This document shows positions 10,174 to 19,735 of a stretch of DNA of 64,000 nt, one piece after another. The translations under genes and the position numbers were made by a program. The number at the start of each line of letters is the position of its first letter. Within the stretch, counting starts at the first letter, position 1. Source of the stretch: Kitasatospora cheerisanensis KCTC 2395 (GTDB lineage Bacteria > Actinomycetota > Actinomycetes > Streptomycetales > Streptomycetaceae); NCBI RefSeq assembly GCF_000696185.1, contig NZ_KK853997.1, positions 4,609,981 through 4,673,980 on the forward strand, read 5' to 3'. The notes under the pieces are model-generated. The model was not told the origin of the DNA. It did no database searches and worked only from the letters and a program-made list of their open reading frames with translations.

Positions 10174-12761
10174 ATGAACGCGCTGCCCCCGGCGGACCCC
10201 GCCGCGCCCCCCACCACCACTGCGATGCGGCGCGCGCTGCGCCGGGCCCGGGACGGGGTGGCGCTGGACGCGGCGGAGGCGGCGGTGCTGCTCCAGGCCC
10301 GCGGCGCCGACCTGGAGCAGCTGTGCGCCACCGCCGCCCGGATCCGCGACGCCGGCCTGGAGCAGGCCGGCCGCCCCGGGGTCATCACGTACTCCCGCAA
10401 GGTGTTCGTCCCGCTGACCCGGCTCTGCCGGGACCGCTGCCACTACTGCACCTTCGTCACCGTGCCCGGCAAGCTCCGCAAGGACGGCCACGGCCTGTAC
10501 CTGTCCCCGGACGAGGTGCTGGAGATCGCCCGCCGCGGCGCCGAACTCGGCTGCAAGGAAGCCCTGTTCACGCTCGGCGACCGCCCCGAGGACCGCTGGC
10601 CGGAGGCCCGCGAGTGGCTCGACGCGCACGGCTACGACGACACCCTGGCGTACGTGCGGGCGATGGCCGTCCGGGTGCTGGAGGAGACCGGCCTGCTGCC
10701 GCACCTCAACCCCGGCGTGCTGTCCTGGACGGACTTCCAGCGCCTCAAGCCGGTCGCCCCGTCGATGGGCATGATGCTGGAGACCACCGCCACCCGCCTG
10801 TGGTCCGAGGCCGGCGGCCCGCACCACGGCTCCCCGGACAAGGAGCCCGCCGTCCGGCTGCGGGTGCTGGAGGACGCCGGGCGCAGCGCCGTCCCGTTCA
10901 CCACCGGCGTGCTGATCGGCATCGGCGAGACCTACCTGGAGCGGGCCGAGTCGCTGCTGGCGATCCGCAAGGTGGCCCGCGCCTACCAGGGCGTGCAGGA
11001 AGTGATCGTGCAGAACTTCCGGGCCAAGCCGGACACCGCGATGCGCGCCATGCCGGACGCCGAACTGTCCGACCTGGCCGCCGCGGTGGCGGTGGCCCGG
11101 CTGGTGCTCGGCCCCGCCGCCCGGATCCAGGCCCCGCCGAACCTGGTGGACGCCGAGTTCGCGCTGCTGATCGGCGCCGGCATCGACGACTGGGGCGGCA
11201 TCTCGCCGCTCACCCCCGACCACGTCAACCCGGAACGCCCCTGGCCACACATCGAAGACCTGGCCGAACGCACCGCCGAGGCCGGCTTCGCGCTGCGCGA
11301 GCGGCTCACCGTCTACCCCGAGTACCTGAAGCGCGGCGAACCCTGGCTCGACCCCCGGCTGCTGCCGCACGTCCGCGCCCTCGCCGACCCCGCCACCGGC
11401 CTCGCCGTGGAGGGCCGCCGCCCCACCGGCCTGCCCTGGCAGGAGCCCGAGGAGCCGATGACCGGCGGCGGCCGCACCGACCTGTTCCGCACCGTCGACA
11501 CCGAGGGCCGCACCGGCGACCGCCGCTCCGACTTCGACGAGGTCTACGGCGACTGGGACGCGCTGCGCGAACGGGTCGCCGTCCCCGCCCCGCGCCGCCT
11601 CGACGCCGAGGTCCGGGCCGCCCTGTCCACCGCCGCCGACGACCCGACGAAACTGACGGACGACCAGGCCCTCGCCCTGTTCCAGGCGGACGGCGACGCC
11701 CTGGACGCGCTCACCCGGATCGCCGACGAACTGCGCCGCGACACCGTCGGCGAGGAGGTGACGTACTGCGTCACCCGGAACATCAACTTCACCAACGTCT
11801 GCTACACCGGCTGCCGGTTCTGCGCCTTCGCGCAGCGCCGCACCGACGCCGACGCCTACACCCTGTCGCTCGACCAGGTCGCCGAGCGGGCCGAACAGGC
11901 CTGGCAGGTCGGCGCGACCGAGGTGTGCATGCAGGGCGGCATCCACCCGGACCTGCCCGGCACCGCCTACTTCGACATCGCCCGGGCCGTGAAGGAACGG
12001 GTGCCGGGCATCCACGTGCACGCGTTCTCCCCGATGGAGGTCGTCAACGGCGCCACCCGCACCGGGCTGTCGATCCGCGACTGGCTGGCCCGCGCCAAGG
12101 AGGCCGGCCTGGACTCCATCCCCGGCACCGCCGCGGAGATCCTCGACGACGAGGTCCGCTGGGTCCTCACCAAGGGCAAGCTGCCCGCCGCGACCTGGGT
12201 CGAGGTCGTCACCGCCGCCCACGAACTCGGCCTGCGCTCCTCCTCCACCATGATGTACGGGCACGTCGACACCCCGAAGCACTGGCTCGGCCACCTCCGG
12301 CTGCTGGCCGAACTCCAGCAGCGCACCGGCGGGTTCACCGAATTCGTCACCCTGCCGTTCGTGCACACCAACGCCCCCGTCTACCTGGCCGGCATCGCCC
12401 GGCCCGGCCCCACCGCCCGCGACAACCGGGCGGTCACCGCGATGGCCCGGCTGCTGCTGCACCCGCACATCCCCAACATCCAGACCAGCTGGGTGAAGCT
12501 CGGCGCGGAGGGCGCCGCCGAGATGCTCCGCAGCGGCGCGAACGACCTCGGCGGCACGCTGATGGAGGAGACCATCTCCCGGATGGCGGGCTCCTCCTGG
12601 GGTTCCTACAAGTCGGTCCGCGACCTGGAGGCGATCGCCGCCCTGGCCGGCCGCCCGCCCGGCAGCGCACCACCGCCTACGGCCCGGTGTCCGCGGAACG
12701 CCGCGCCGCCGCCCTCGCCTCGGACGGCCACCTGCCCCGGCTGCTCCCCGTGCTGGAGTGA
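10174..12761 (+). CDS. fbiC: FO synthase, CofG/CofH fusion (one frameshift near the 3' end)
   Basis: This radical-SAM enzyme makes the deazaflavin FO from a flavin precursor and tyrosine in coenzyme F420 biosynthesis. The CofG half has the cluster motif [10 protein letters not shown] and the CofH half [10 protein letters not shown]; about 862 residues is the normal fused length. Near 12657 one base appears missing: the expected ending ([16 protein letters not shown] then LPRLLPVLE) continues one frame back and stops at 12761. In the printed frame translation would instead run on, without a stop, into the next gene. The upstream body is intact, so a sequence error or a very recent mutation is likely. 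F420 made here could serve the luciferase-like enzyme at 56637-57572. Confidence 0.93.
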
Positions 12762-12876
12762 CGCACGGCCCGGCGGCGGGTGGATGGATGTTCGGTGGAG
12801 CCGGCGGATTCGCCCAGCTCTTCGAATACAGTGCGTCTGCTGTCCGACGCCGCCGACCGAAAGGCCCCCACCCGTG

Positions 12877-13977
12877 ATGCCCCTGTGGTCACGCGCCCAG
12901 CAGCAGGACTTCCGCAGCCGGGTGCGGGGCTGCCTGCTCGGCGGCGCGATCGGCGACGCCCTCGGCGCCGGCATCGAGTTCGAACAGCTGGAGCAGATCC
13001 GCGCCGCCCACGGCGAGGCCGGCGTCACCGGGTACGTGCCCGCCTACGGGCGGCGCGGCACCGTCACCGACGACACCCAGCTCAGCATGTTCACCGTCGA
13101 CGGCCTGATCCGCGCCCACATCAGCCGCGACACCGGCGCCTGGCACCCGCCGTCCGACGTGCACCGCGCCTACCTGCGCTGGTACGCCACCCAGCAGGAC
13201 TGGGGCCCCGACGAGCGCCGCAAGGACCTCGGCTGGCTCGGCCGCGAGGAGTGGCTGTACGAGCGCCGCGCCCCCGGCAACGCCTGCCTGACCGGCCTGG
13301 CCGGCACCGGGGCCGGGCCGCTGCCCACCGTCGAGGAGCCGCGCAACCCGAACTCCAAGGGCTGCGGCACCGTGATGCGCGCCGCCCCGTTCGGCCTGCT
13401 CACCGCCTGGGAACCCGCCCTGGTGTTCCAACTCGCCGTCGAGTGCTCGGTGCTGACCCACGGCCACCCCACCGGCTACCTGTCCGCCGGCGCGTTCGCG
13501 GTGATCGTCCACGCGGTGGCCCGCGGCGGCACCCTGGAGGAGGGCGTCCACCTCGCCCTGGCGCTGCTGTCCGAACGGCCCGGCCACGAGGAGACCACCG
13601 CCGCGCTGCGCGCCGCCCTGGACGCCGTCCGGGCCGGCGTGCCGTCCGCCGAGCGGGTCGAGGAGCTCGGCGAGGGCTGGACCGCCGAGGAGTCGCTCGC
13701 CATCGGCCTGTACTGCGCGCTGGTCGCCGAGGACGTCCGCAGCGGCCTGCTGCTGGCCGTCAACCACTCCGGGGACAGCGACTCCACCGGCTCGATCTGC
13801 GGCAACCTGCTCGGCGCCCTGCACGGCGAGACCGCCCTGCCGCCCGAGCTGCTCGCCGAACTCGAGGGCCGCGGCGCGATCCTGGAACTCGCCGACGACC
13901 TGGTGCTGGAACTGCTGCACGGCCCCGAGCTGCACGGCACCGAGGGCTGGAACACCCGCTACCCGGTCGGCGTCTGA
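12877..13977 (+). CDS. ADP-ribosylglycohydrolase family protein
   Basis: The 366-residue protein begins with [21 protein letters not shown], the family signature, followed by [12 protein letters not shown] (metal-binding Thr-Asp-Asp) and a C-terminal [19 protein letters not shown] with the second metal-binding aspartates. Such enzymes remove ADP-ribose from proteins or small molecules using two metal ions. The start is ATG 12877, with GTG 12874 in the same frame just before it and a GAAAGG site upstream. Because of the fbiC frameshift the frame is open upstream without a stop. The substrate is unknown. Confidence 0.92.
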   Translation: MPLWSRAQQQDFRSRVRGCLLGGAIGDALGAGIEFEQLEQIRAAHGEAGVTGYVPAYGRRGTVTDDTQLSMFTVDGLIRAHISRDTGAWHPPSDVHRAYLRWYATQQDWGPDERRKDLGWLGREEWLYERRAPGNACLTGLAGTGAGPLPTVEEPRNPNSKGCGTVMRAAPFGLLTAWEPALVFQLAVECSVLTHGHPTGYLSAGAFAVIVHAVARGGTLEEGVHLALALLSERPGHEETTAALRAALDAVRAGVPSAERVEELGEGWTAEESLAIGLYCALVAEDVRSGLLLAVNHSGDSDSTGSICGNLLGALHGETALPPELLAELEGRGAILELADDLVLELLHGPELHGTEGWNTRYPVGV

Positions 13978-13997
13978 CGGGCCCTCCGCGGACGCGA

Positions 13998-14030
13998 CGG
14001 TGCCCGCCGCGCGGGAAGCGGCGGGCACCG
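13998..14030. terminator. Hairpin terminator between convergent genes at 14.0 kb
   Basis: Perfect 13-base arms (CGGTGCCCGCCGC and its complement) enclose a seven-base loop. The hairpin lies 20 bases past the glycohydrolase stop and 26 bases past the end of the minus-strand DUF397 gene. Confidence 0.8.
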
Positions 14031-14056
14031 GAAGGAACGCGTGGTGAGCCGGCGGG

Positions 14057-14263
14057 TCAGACCGTGCCGAAGGCGCCCGCACCGGCCGCGGCCGCGAACG
14101 CCGCCCAGCTCGCGCGGGAGAAGCGCAGCTGCGGGCCCTGCGGATCCTTGGAGTCCCGGACCGCGATCGAGGCAGAACCCGGCACGGCGATCTCGACGCA
14201 TGCGCCGTTGCCGCCGCTGTAGCTGCTCTTGCGCCAGGTCAGGGTCTCGGTGGCCTTGCTCAT
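14057..14263 (-). CDS. DUF397 domain protein
   Basis: This 68-residue protein has the canonical DUF397 pattern: TLTWRKSSYSGGNGACVEIA, then AVRDSKDPQGPQLRFS and a final W in RASWAAF. Its ATG overlaps the stop of the upstream regulator by four bases. Streptomyces encode many such pairs of an XRE/DUF5753 regulator and a small DUF397 partner, related to the whiJ/bldB developmental loci. The small protein is thought to antagonise the regulator. That role is family knowledge and is not shown by this sequence. Confidence 0.92.
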   Translation of the reverse strand: MSKATETLTWRKSSYSGGNGACVEIAVPGSASIAVRDSKDPQGPQLRFSRASWAAFAAAAGAGAFGTV

Positions 14264-15117
14264 TTCATGAACTCCTCTGCCAAATGGGTGATCATCGACC
14301 GGCTCTCCGCGACACTCATCGCCGCGGCGCGCAGATGGTCGTAGAGATTGGTATAGCGGCGGACGTCGGCTTCCTTCTCGAGGTAGAGATCGCTCGTCAC
14401 TCCTTCGAAGTAGACGACCGTGGAATCCGCGGACTCGGGGAACTCCAGCAGGGAAAATGTCCCGGTCATGCCGGGGTGGGCGCCGCGCTCGAACGGTATG
14501 ACCTGGAGGTTGATGTTCGGCCGCTCGCCGAGCTCGACCAGCTGGAACAGCTGCTCGGCCATCACCTGCCGCCCGCCGACCTGCCGGCGCAGCACCGCCT
14601 CGTCGATCACCACCCACAGGCTGCCGAGCTGGTCCTCGCCGTGTATCCGGTGCTGGCGCTTGAGCCGCACGTCCACCCGGCGCCGGATCGCCGTCGGGTC
14701 GGTGTCCGGCTGCGTGCCGGCCACCACCGCCTCGGCGTACTCCCGGGTCTGCAACAGGCCCGGCACGAACGAGGATTCGTACGCCCGGATCGACGAGGCC
14801 TCCGCCTCCAGGCCGATGTACACGCTGTACGGGATGTCCCCGAACTCGTGCCACCAGCCGCGCTGGCGCGACTCCTTGGCCATCTCCATCAGCCCGGTGC
14901 GGACCCGCTCGTCCTCGACCTCGTAGACGTCGCACAGGTCCCGCACGTCCCGCTGGCTGATCGAGCGGCGGCCGTTCTCCAGCCGGCTGATCTTCGACTG
15001 GGACACCATCAGGCGGCCCGCCACCTCTTCGGCGGTCATTCCCCTGAGTTCGCGCAGCCGCCGGAGCTCGGCGCCGAGCCTGCGACGGCGGACCGTCGGA
15101 TTCACGCTGGCGGACAC
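14260..15117 (-). CDS. XRE-family HTH regulator with DUF5753 domain
   Basis: The 285-residue protein has an N-terminal Cro/CI-type helix-turn-helix (LRRLRELRGMTAEEVAGRL, then SQSKISRLENGRRSI) and a C-terminal DUF5753 region that includes YESSFVPGLLQTREYAEAV. GTG 15117 is chosen because GGAGG lies five bases upstream and the resulting length is typical; an extension to 15192 has no such site. It is translationally coupled to the DUF397 gene. The targets are unknown. Confidence 0.92.
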   Translation of the reverse strand: MSASVNPTVRRRRLGAELRRLRELRGMTAEEVAGRLMVSQSKISRLENGRRSISQRDVRDLCDVYEVEDERVRTGLMEMAKESRQRGWWHEFGDIPYSVYIGLEAEASSIRAYESSFVPGLLQTREYAEAVVAGTQPDTDPTAIRRRVDVRLKRQHRIHGEDQLGSLWVVIDEAVLRRQVGGRQVMAEQLFQLVELGERPNINLQVIPFERGAHPGMTGTFSLLEFPESADSTVVYFEGVTSDLYLEKEADVRRYTNLYDHLRAAAMSVAESRSMITHLAEEFMK

Positions 15118-15365
15118 ATCGACCTCCGGCCCTACTTCTGGCAACAGTGCGGTAATTGGTACCAACCCCCCTGACGCTGAGCAGCATGCCACCTCAACTG
15201 CCGTCCATGCCCGGGAATCGCGGCAGCGCAGTAGAACAGATCATCGGAAAATAGCTCAATCGGGACCGCGGCTCTTGCGGAGCGCACGCCCCGCACGCTA
15301 ATGGGCATTCCGCGCGCCCCCACGGCACCTGACGGGACGTCGGATGCCGCGGCGAGGGCCGAAAA

Positions 15366-15402
15366 GGCGGTCGGCCCGGTGCATCGCACCGGGCCGACCG
15401 CC
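15366..15402 (-). terminator. Rho-independent terminator for the GPP34 gene
   Basis: Perfect 17-base arms (GGCGGTCGGCCCGGTGC and its complement) enclose a three-base loop, followed on the minus strand by a TTTT tract (AAAA at 15362-15365). It lies 35 bases past the stop of the gene at 15437-16162. The rest of the 319-base gap to the XRE start holds no gene that I can see. Confidence 0.85.
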
Positions 15403-15436
15403 CTCGAACCGCAGAACACCCAACGGCGTGCGCCGC

Positions 15437-16162
15437 TCAGCGCGCGCCCACCCGGCTGGCCACACCTCGCCCCGCAGGGGCAGGCCGACCGGCCGGACCA
15501 CGCGAACCCGCAGGCGCCGCCGACCGGCCCTGCTGGGCCGGCAGGCCGTTCTGCACGTCCATCACCGCGTGGGCCACCATCCCGCCCAGCGGGTCGTACC
15601 TGATCAGGTCGCGCAGCCGGGAGCGCGAGGAACGCCCCTCGTTGCCCGGGTACAGGTGCTTGCCCAGACCCACCGCGTGCGCCAGCGCCGCCAGCGCCGC
15701 CGTCCGCGGGTCCGGCGGCACGCCGGTGCGGATCGCGGTGTCCAGCCGCTGCTTGATCGCGGCGTTGGTGCAGTCGTCCGACGCCTGGTAACGGGTCGTC
15801 GGCAGCACGCCGCACACCTGGCCCGGCACCGCCGTCACCATGCCGCACCGCTCCAGGTGCGCCAGGTACGTCTGCCTCAGGCCCAGGCGCGGCCCGCCGA
15901 TCCAGTGCGCGGCGCGCACCGGACTGCCACGCCTGCGCAACAGCTCCAGCGCATGGTCCAGGGTCGGGTCACCGGTCGGCCGTGGCACCACCACGGCGAT
16001 CCGGTCCCCGTCCGGGACTATCCTTCCGGCCAGGGACAGCTCGACGAGCTGCGCCCCGGCAAGTCCGAGGTCGAGGGTCTGCGGCTGCGCGGTGGTACCC
16101 GTGGCCGGGTCCAGTGCGAGCAGCAACAGCTCCTCGGGAATAGTTCTGCGGCTCCTGCCCAT
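15437..16162 (-). CDS. GOLPH3/VPS74 (GPP34) family protein
   Basis: The 241-residue protein starts RRTIPEELLLLALDPATG, the usual beginning of GPP34 proteins in Streptomyces. Further family elements are LAGAQLVELSLAGRIVPDG and a mid-protein helical region with YLAHLERCGMV. Eukaryotic relatives bind phosphatidylinositol-4-phosphate at the Golgi; the bacterial role is not known and may be peripheral membrane binding. ATG 16162 has GGGAGG five bases upstream. The C-terminal 35 residues are Pro/Ala/Gly-rich. Confidence 0.88.
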   Translation of the reverse strand: MGRSRRTIPEELLLLALDPATGTTAQPQTLDLGLAGAQLVELSLAGRIVPDGDRIAVVVPRPTGDPTLDHALELLRRRGSPVRAAHWIGGPRLGLRQTYLAHLERCGMVTAVPGQVCGVLPTTRYQASDDCTNAAIKQRLDTAIRTGVPPDPRTAALAALAHAVGLGKHLYPGNEGRSSRSRLRDLIRYDPLGGMVAHAVMDVQNGLPAQQGRSAAPAGSRGPAGRPAPAGRGVASRVGAR

Positions 16163-16239
16163 CCAAGCCTCCCCGCGTGGATGAATGACAGGGTGACGCC
16201 TCTCACACAGGCTTGTCGAGTACGCCTCCGAATCGTGAC

Positions 16240-16253
16240 CTTGCCCGGGCAAG
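16240..16253. promoter_or_regulatory. Palindrome in the GPP34/DD-carboxypeptidase divergent gap
   Basis: CTTGCCCGGGCAAG is a perfect 14-base palindrome, 78 bases upstream of the GPP34 start and about 210 bases before the carboxypeptidase start. It is a candidate operator in the 301-base divergent intergenic region. I see no clear promoter hexamers elsewhere in that gap. Confidence 0.4.
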
Positions 16254-16463
16254 CTGGAACCACCGTCCGACGCCCCCGCGTCTGACCCGGCAACGGCCCG
16301 TACGGGCAGGAAAAACCGCCGGTCGGGCGGGGTGCGGCGGGCCATCGCGTCCTCGGTGCCGGAGACTGTACAGGTACTCGGACGGGTCGAGAACCCGCCC
16401 GAAAAAACCAGCTTGTGTGATCGGACCGGCGAACGCCGGGGCGGACGAGGAGGAGTGGGTTAC

Positions 16464-18677
16464 GTGGGCGAGTCCCCGCAGAGCGAGCCGCGCAACGGCG
16501 AGACGCGGCCGGCCGAGGCCGAGGAGAACCCGCGACGCCCTCGCGAGGGCGGCTCCACCGTCCACCTCCGCGTCCGCGACGAGGACGAACCCGCGACGGA
16601 CACCGACCTCGACCTCCCCGAGGCCGACGCCGCCCTCACCGGCGCCCCGGCCCTGAAGCTCGGCCGGGTGTCCGCGGCCAAGCCGAAGGACGAGGAGAAG
16701 AAGAAGGAAGACGAGGCGGAGCAGCCCGAGGAGGAGCCGGAGGAGGAGTCGGAGGCGCCCGAGGAGTCCCCCGCCGAGGCCGCTGAGGAGGAGTCCGCTC
16801 CCGCCGCGCCCGAGCCGACGATGACGCTGCGCGTCGGGAAGGCGGCGGAGCCGGAGGAGAAGGAGAAGCCGGCTCCCGCGGTCGCCGAGCCGACGATGAC
16901 GCTGCGCATCGAGAAGGTGGAGGAGGAGGGGGAGAAGCCCGCTCCCGCCGCGCCCGAGCCGACCATGACGCTGCGCATCGGGAAGGCGGCGGAGCCGGAG
17001 GAGAAGGAGAAGCCGGCTCCCGCGGTCGCCGAGCCGACGATGACGCTGCGCATCGAGAAGGTGGAGGAGGAGGGGGAGAAGCCCGCTCCCGCCGCGCCCG
17101 AGCCGACCATGACGCTGCGCATCGACGCGGCGAAGGCCAAGGAGGAGGAGCCGGAAGAAGAGGAGAAGCCGGCTCCCGCGGTCGCCAAGTCCGAGCAGAC
17201 CGTCATGCTGCGGCTGCCCAAGGACGAGCCCGCGCCGAAGGCCGACCCCGAGGCCGCCCCGAAGAAGCCCGCGTCGGCGCCCGCCGCGAAGCCCGCTCCC
17301 GCCCCGGCGCCGAAGGCCGTTCCCGCGCCGAAGGCCGCTCCGGTGCCCGCTCCCGCCGCTGCGGCGGCGGCTGCCGCGCCGGTGGCCGTCGCGCCCGGGC
17401 CGGAGAGCACCATCGAGGCGCTGGAGGTGCTGAAGGCGCTGAGCGCCCGGCCGATGACGCCGTTCCGGCGGGCGATGAAGCGGGTGCTGATCTGGGGCGT
17501 GTTCCTGGCCGTGGTGCTCGGCGTGCTGGCGTCGGTGCAGCTGCTGCGCCCGCTGCCCGCGCCGAAGGCGAAGCTCGGGCTGGCGGACTCGTTCACCTTC
17601 CAGGGCGAGCAGTTGAGCATTCCGTGGCCGGCCAAGGGGCAGGCCGCGGCCGAGGTGGTCGGGGTGGGCGGCCTCGGCGCGTCCGGCGAGGAGACGCCGG
17701 TGCCGATCGCGTCCGTCACCAAGGTGATGAACGCGTACCTGATCCTGCAGGCGCACCCGTTGAAGAAGGGCCAGAGCGGCCCGATGCTGACGGTCGACAA
17801 GCAGGCCGCGCAGGAGTCGTCGAACGCCGACGAGTCGAAGGTGACCCTGACGGAGGGTCAGCAGCTCAGCCAGTACGAGGCGCTGGAGATGCTGATGCTG
17901 CCGTCCGCGAACAACGTGGCCCGGCTGCTGGCGCGTTGGGACGCCGGAAGCGAGGAGGCGTTCGTCAAGAAGATGAACGACACCGCCAAGCAGTTCGGCA
18001 TGACCAACACCACCTACGCCGACCCGGCCGGCTACAACAACGACACCAAGTCCACCGCGAAGGACCAGCTGAAGCTGGCCGAGCAGGTGATGAAGGACGA
18101 GATCTTCCGGCAGGTCATCGCCGAGCCCGACACCAAGTTCAACGGCCAGCGGGTCTACAACACCAACAAGGTGCTCGGGAAGAACGGCATGATCGGCGGC
18201 AAGACCGGGTCGTCCACCCCGGCGCAGTCCTGCTTCATGTGGGCGGCGGTCAAGGAGATCGGCGGCGTCAAGCGGACCCTGGTCGGCGTCACCCTGGGCC
18301 AGCCGGCCACCAAGGAGGAGCCGAGCCTGGTGAACGCGGCCCAGCCGGTCAGCCAGAAGATCAACGTGGCCGCGCAGTCCGCGCTGACCGGGCAGACCCT
18401 CGCCAAGCAGGGCGACGTGGTCGGTTACGTGGACGACGGCGTGGGCGGCAAGGTGTCCGTGGTGGCCGCCAAGGACCTGACGGTGGCGGGCTGGTCCGGC
18501 ATCACCGCGCACCTGACGCTGACCCCGATCGGCCGGATCGCGCACACCCTGCCGGCCGGCACCCAGGTCGGCACGCTGTCGGCGGGCGACGGCGACGGCC
18601 GGATCGAGGTCCCGGTCACCCTGCAGAAGGACCTGGCGCCGCCGTCCATCACCGCGCGCCTGCTGCGCCTCGGCTGA
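16464..18677 (+). CDS. Membrane-anchored D-alanyl-D-alanine carboxypeptidase with repetitive cytoplasmic tail
   Basis: The 737-residue protein trims peptidoglycan stem peptides outside the membrane. Its peptidase S11 domain (from about residue 410) carries SVTK (catalytic Ser and Lys), SANN and KTGSS. A single membrane helix at about 345-365 (WGVFLAVVLGVLASVQLL) separates it from about 300 acidic, Pro/Ala/Glu-rich cytoplasmic residues. That tail has five TMTLR motifs plus two variants (TVHLR, TVMLR). GTG 16464 is chosen because GGAGGAG lies eight bases upstream. The tail may recruit a cytoplasmic partner, perhaps through the TMTLR motifs; this is inference. Confidence 0.9.
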   Translation: MGESPQSEPRNGETRPAEAEENPRRPREGGSTVHLRVRDEDEPATDTDLDLPEADAALTGAPALKLGRVSAAKPKDEEKKKEDEAEQPEEEPEEESEAPEESPAEAAEEESAPAAPEPTMTLRVGKAAEPEEKEKPAPAVAEPTMTLRIEKVEEEGEKPAPAAPEPTMTLRIGKAAEPEEKEKPAPAVAEPTMTLRIEKVEEEGEKPAPAAPEPTMTLRIDAAKAKEEEPEEEEKPAPAVAKSEQTVMLRLPKDEPAPKADPEAAPKKPASAPAAKPAPAPAPKAVPAPKAAPVPAPAAAAAAAAPVAVAPGPESTIEALEVLKALSARPMTPFRRAMKRVLIWGVFLAVVLGVLASVQLLRPLPAPKAKLGLADSFTFQGEQLSIPWPAKGQAAAEVVGVGGLGASGEETPVPIASVTKVMNAYLILQAHPLKKGQSGPMLTVDKQAAQESSNADESKVTLTEGQQLSQYEALEMLMLPSANNVARLLARWDAGSEEAFVKKMNDTAKQFGMTNTTYADPAGYNNDTKSTAKDQLKLAEQVMKDEIFRQVIAEPDTKFNGQRVYNTNKVLGKNGMIGGKTGSSTPAQSCFMWAAVKEIGGVKRTLVGVTLGQPATKEEPSLVNAAQPVSQKINVAAQSALTGQTLAKQGDVVGYVDDGVGGKVSVVAAKDLTVAGWSGITAHLTLTPIGRIAHTLPAGTQVGTLSAGDGDGRIEVPVTLQKDLAPPSITARLLRLG
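16836..17123. repeat. Two tandem 144-base repeats inside the carboxypeptidase gene
   Basis: Bases 16836-16979 and 16980-17123 appear identical when compared by eye, encoding a 48-residue unit with two TMTLR motifs each. Flanking sequence on both sides is similar but diverged. Identity at DNA level points to recent duplication or ongoing homogenisation, and copy number may vary between strains. Confidence 0.85.
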
Positions 18678-18699
18678 CGGGCGGGGACGTACCGCAACT

Positions 18700-18744
18700 G
18701 CCGCCGCGGGCCCGGGAGATCCTGTCTCCCGGGCCCGCGGCGGC
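18700..18744 (+). terminator. Strong terminator after the carboxypeptidase gene
   Basis: Perfect 20-base arms (GCCGCCGCGGGCCCGGGAGA and its complement) enclose a five-base loop, followed by TCTTT. The hairpin lies between convergent genes and probably serves both. Confidence 0.85.
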
Positions 18745-18757
18745 TCTTTCCGGCGCC

Positions 18758-19519
18758 TCAGCGCTTCCCGGTGAGCCGGGCGACCCGGTCGGAGACGCCC
18801 CAGGCGGTGACCCGCCAGAGCGCCTCGGCGACGATGCCGCGGTTCATCTTGGACGCGCCGTGCTCGCGCTCCACGAAGGTGATCGGCACTTCGGCGACCT
18901 TGAAGCCCGCCTTGACGGCCCGCCAGGCCAGGTCGACCTGGAAGCAGTAGCCCTGCGAGGCGACCTGGTCCATGCCGAGGCCGAGCAGGGTCTCCTTGCG
19001 GAACGCCCGGTAGCCGCCGGTGACGTCCCGGATCGGCACGTTCAGCATCAGCCGCGAGTAGGTCGAGCCGCCCTTGGACAGCAGCAGCCGCGACTTCGGC
19101 CAGTTCACCACCGCGCCGCCCGGCACCCAGCGCGAGCCCAGCACCAGGTCGGCGCTGCGCAGCGCGGTGAGCAGCCGGGGCAGCTCCTCCGGCTGGTGCG
19201 AGCCGTCCGCGTCCATCTCGACCAGGACGTCGTAGCCGTTCTCCAGGCCCCAGCGGAACCCGGCCAGGTAGGCCGCGCCGAGCCCCTCCTTGCCCTTGCG
19301 GTGCAGCACCCGCACCTGCTCGTCGGCCGCGGCGAGGCCGTCGGCGAGCTTGCCGGTGCCGTCGGGGCTGTTGTCGTCGGCGACCAGCACGTGGGCCTCG
19401 GGGACGGCGGCGCGGACCCGGCCGACGATCCGTTCGACGTTCTCGGCCTCGTTGTAGGTCGGAATGATCACCAGGATCGTGCCGAGACCGGCGAACGGGG
19501 TCTCAGGGAGGGAGGTCAC
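18758..19519 (-). CDS. Polyprenol-phosphate mannosyltransferase (GT2)
   Basis: The 253-residue family 2 glycosyltransferase resembles dolichol-phosphate mannose synthase. Visible motifs are VIIPTYNEAENVERIV, VADDNSPDGT, the metal-binding VEMDADGSHQPEELPRL and GGYRAFRKETL. It should transfer mannose from GDP-mannose to polyprenyl phosphate, providing the donor for protein O-mannosylation or lipoglycans at the membrane. It lacks the fused acyltransferase domain seen in some mycobacterial Ppm1 proteins. Translation starts at GTG 19519. The 216-base gap upstream holds no gene. Confidence 0.9.
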   Translation of the reverse strand: MTSLPETPFAGLGTILVIIPTYNEAENVERIVGRVRAAVPEAHVLVADDNSPDGTGKLADGLAAADEQVRVLHRKGKEGLGAAYLAGFRWGLENGYDVLVEMDADGSHQPEELPRLLTALRSADLVLGSRWVPGGAVVNWPKSRLLLSKGGSTYSRLMLNVPIRDVTGGYRAFRKETLLGLGMDQVASQGYCFQVDLAWRAVKAGFKVAEVPITFVEREHGASKMNRGIVAEALWRVTAWGVSDRVARLTGKR

Positions 19520-19735
19520 TGCTCGGTGCCTTTCGCTTCGGCGGTGCCGAGCGGACGGCGCCCGCGGCCGGCCGTGCGCCGGAGTGCGGGGCCGCGACGG
19601 ATTCCCGCTCGGATCCTTGGCGCCAGAATAGGCGATCCCCGAACCGCCGAAGGGCTGTCCCAGCTGGGCCGTTCCTGTTCGAACGAGCCGGTCGCGGCGC
19701 GTCCCGGCACGCCGCGCGGGCGAGCCGGCGGAGGG

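Noticed and set aside
10174-13977. A natural FbiC-glycohydrolase fusion protein
   Set aside because: The normal FbiC C-terminus is present one frame away with its stop, and the glycohydrolase has its own start region, so the fusion frame is an artefact of a missing base.
16800-17130. A CRISPR or variable-number array
   Set aside because: The repeats are in frame inside a coding gene, contiguous without spacers, and encode a repeated peptide.
16332-18677. A longer carboxypeptidase starting at 16332
   Set aside because: The extra residues have no ribosome site and no family resemblance; GTG 16464 with GGAGGAG is the better start.
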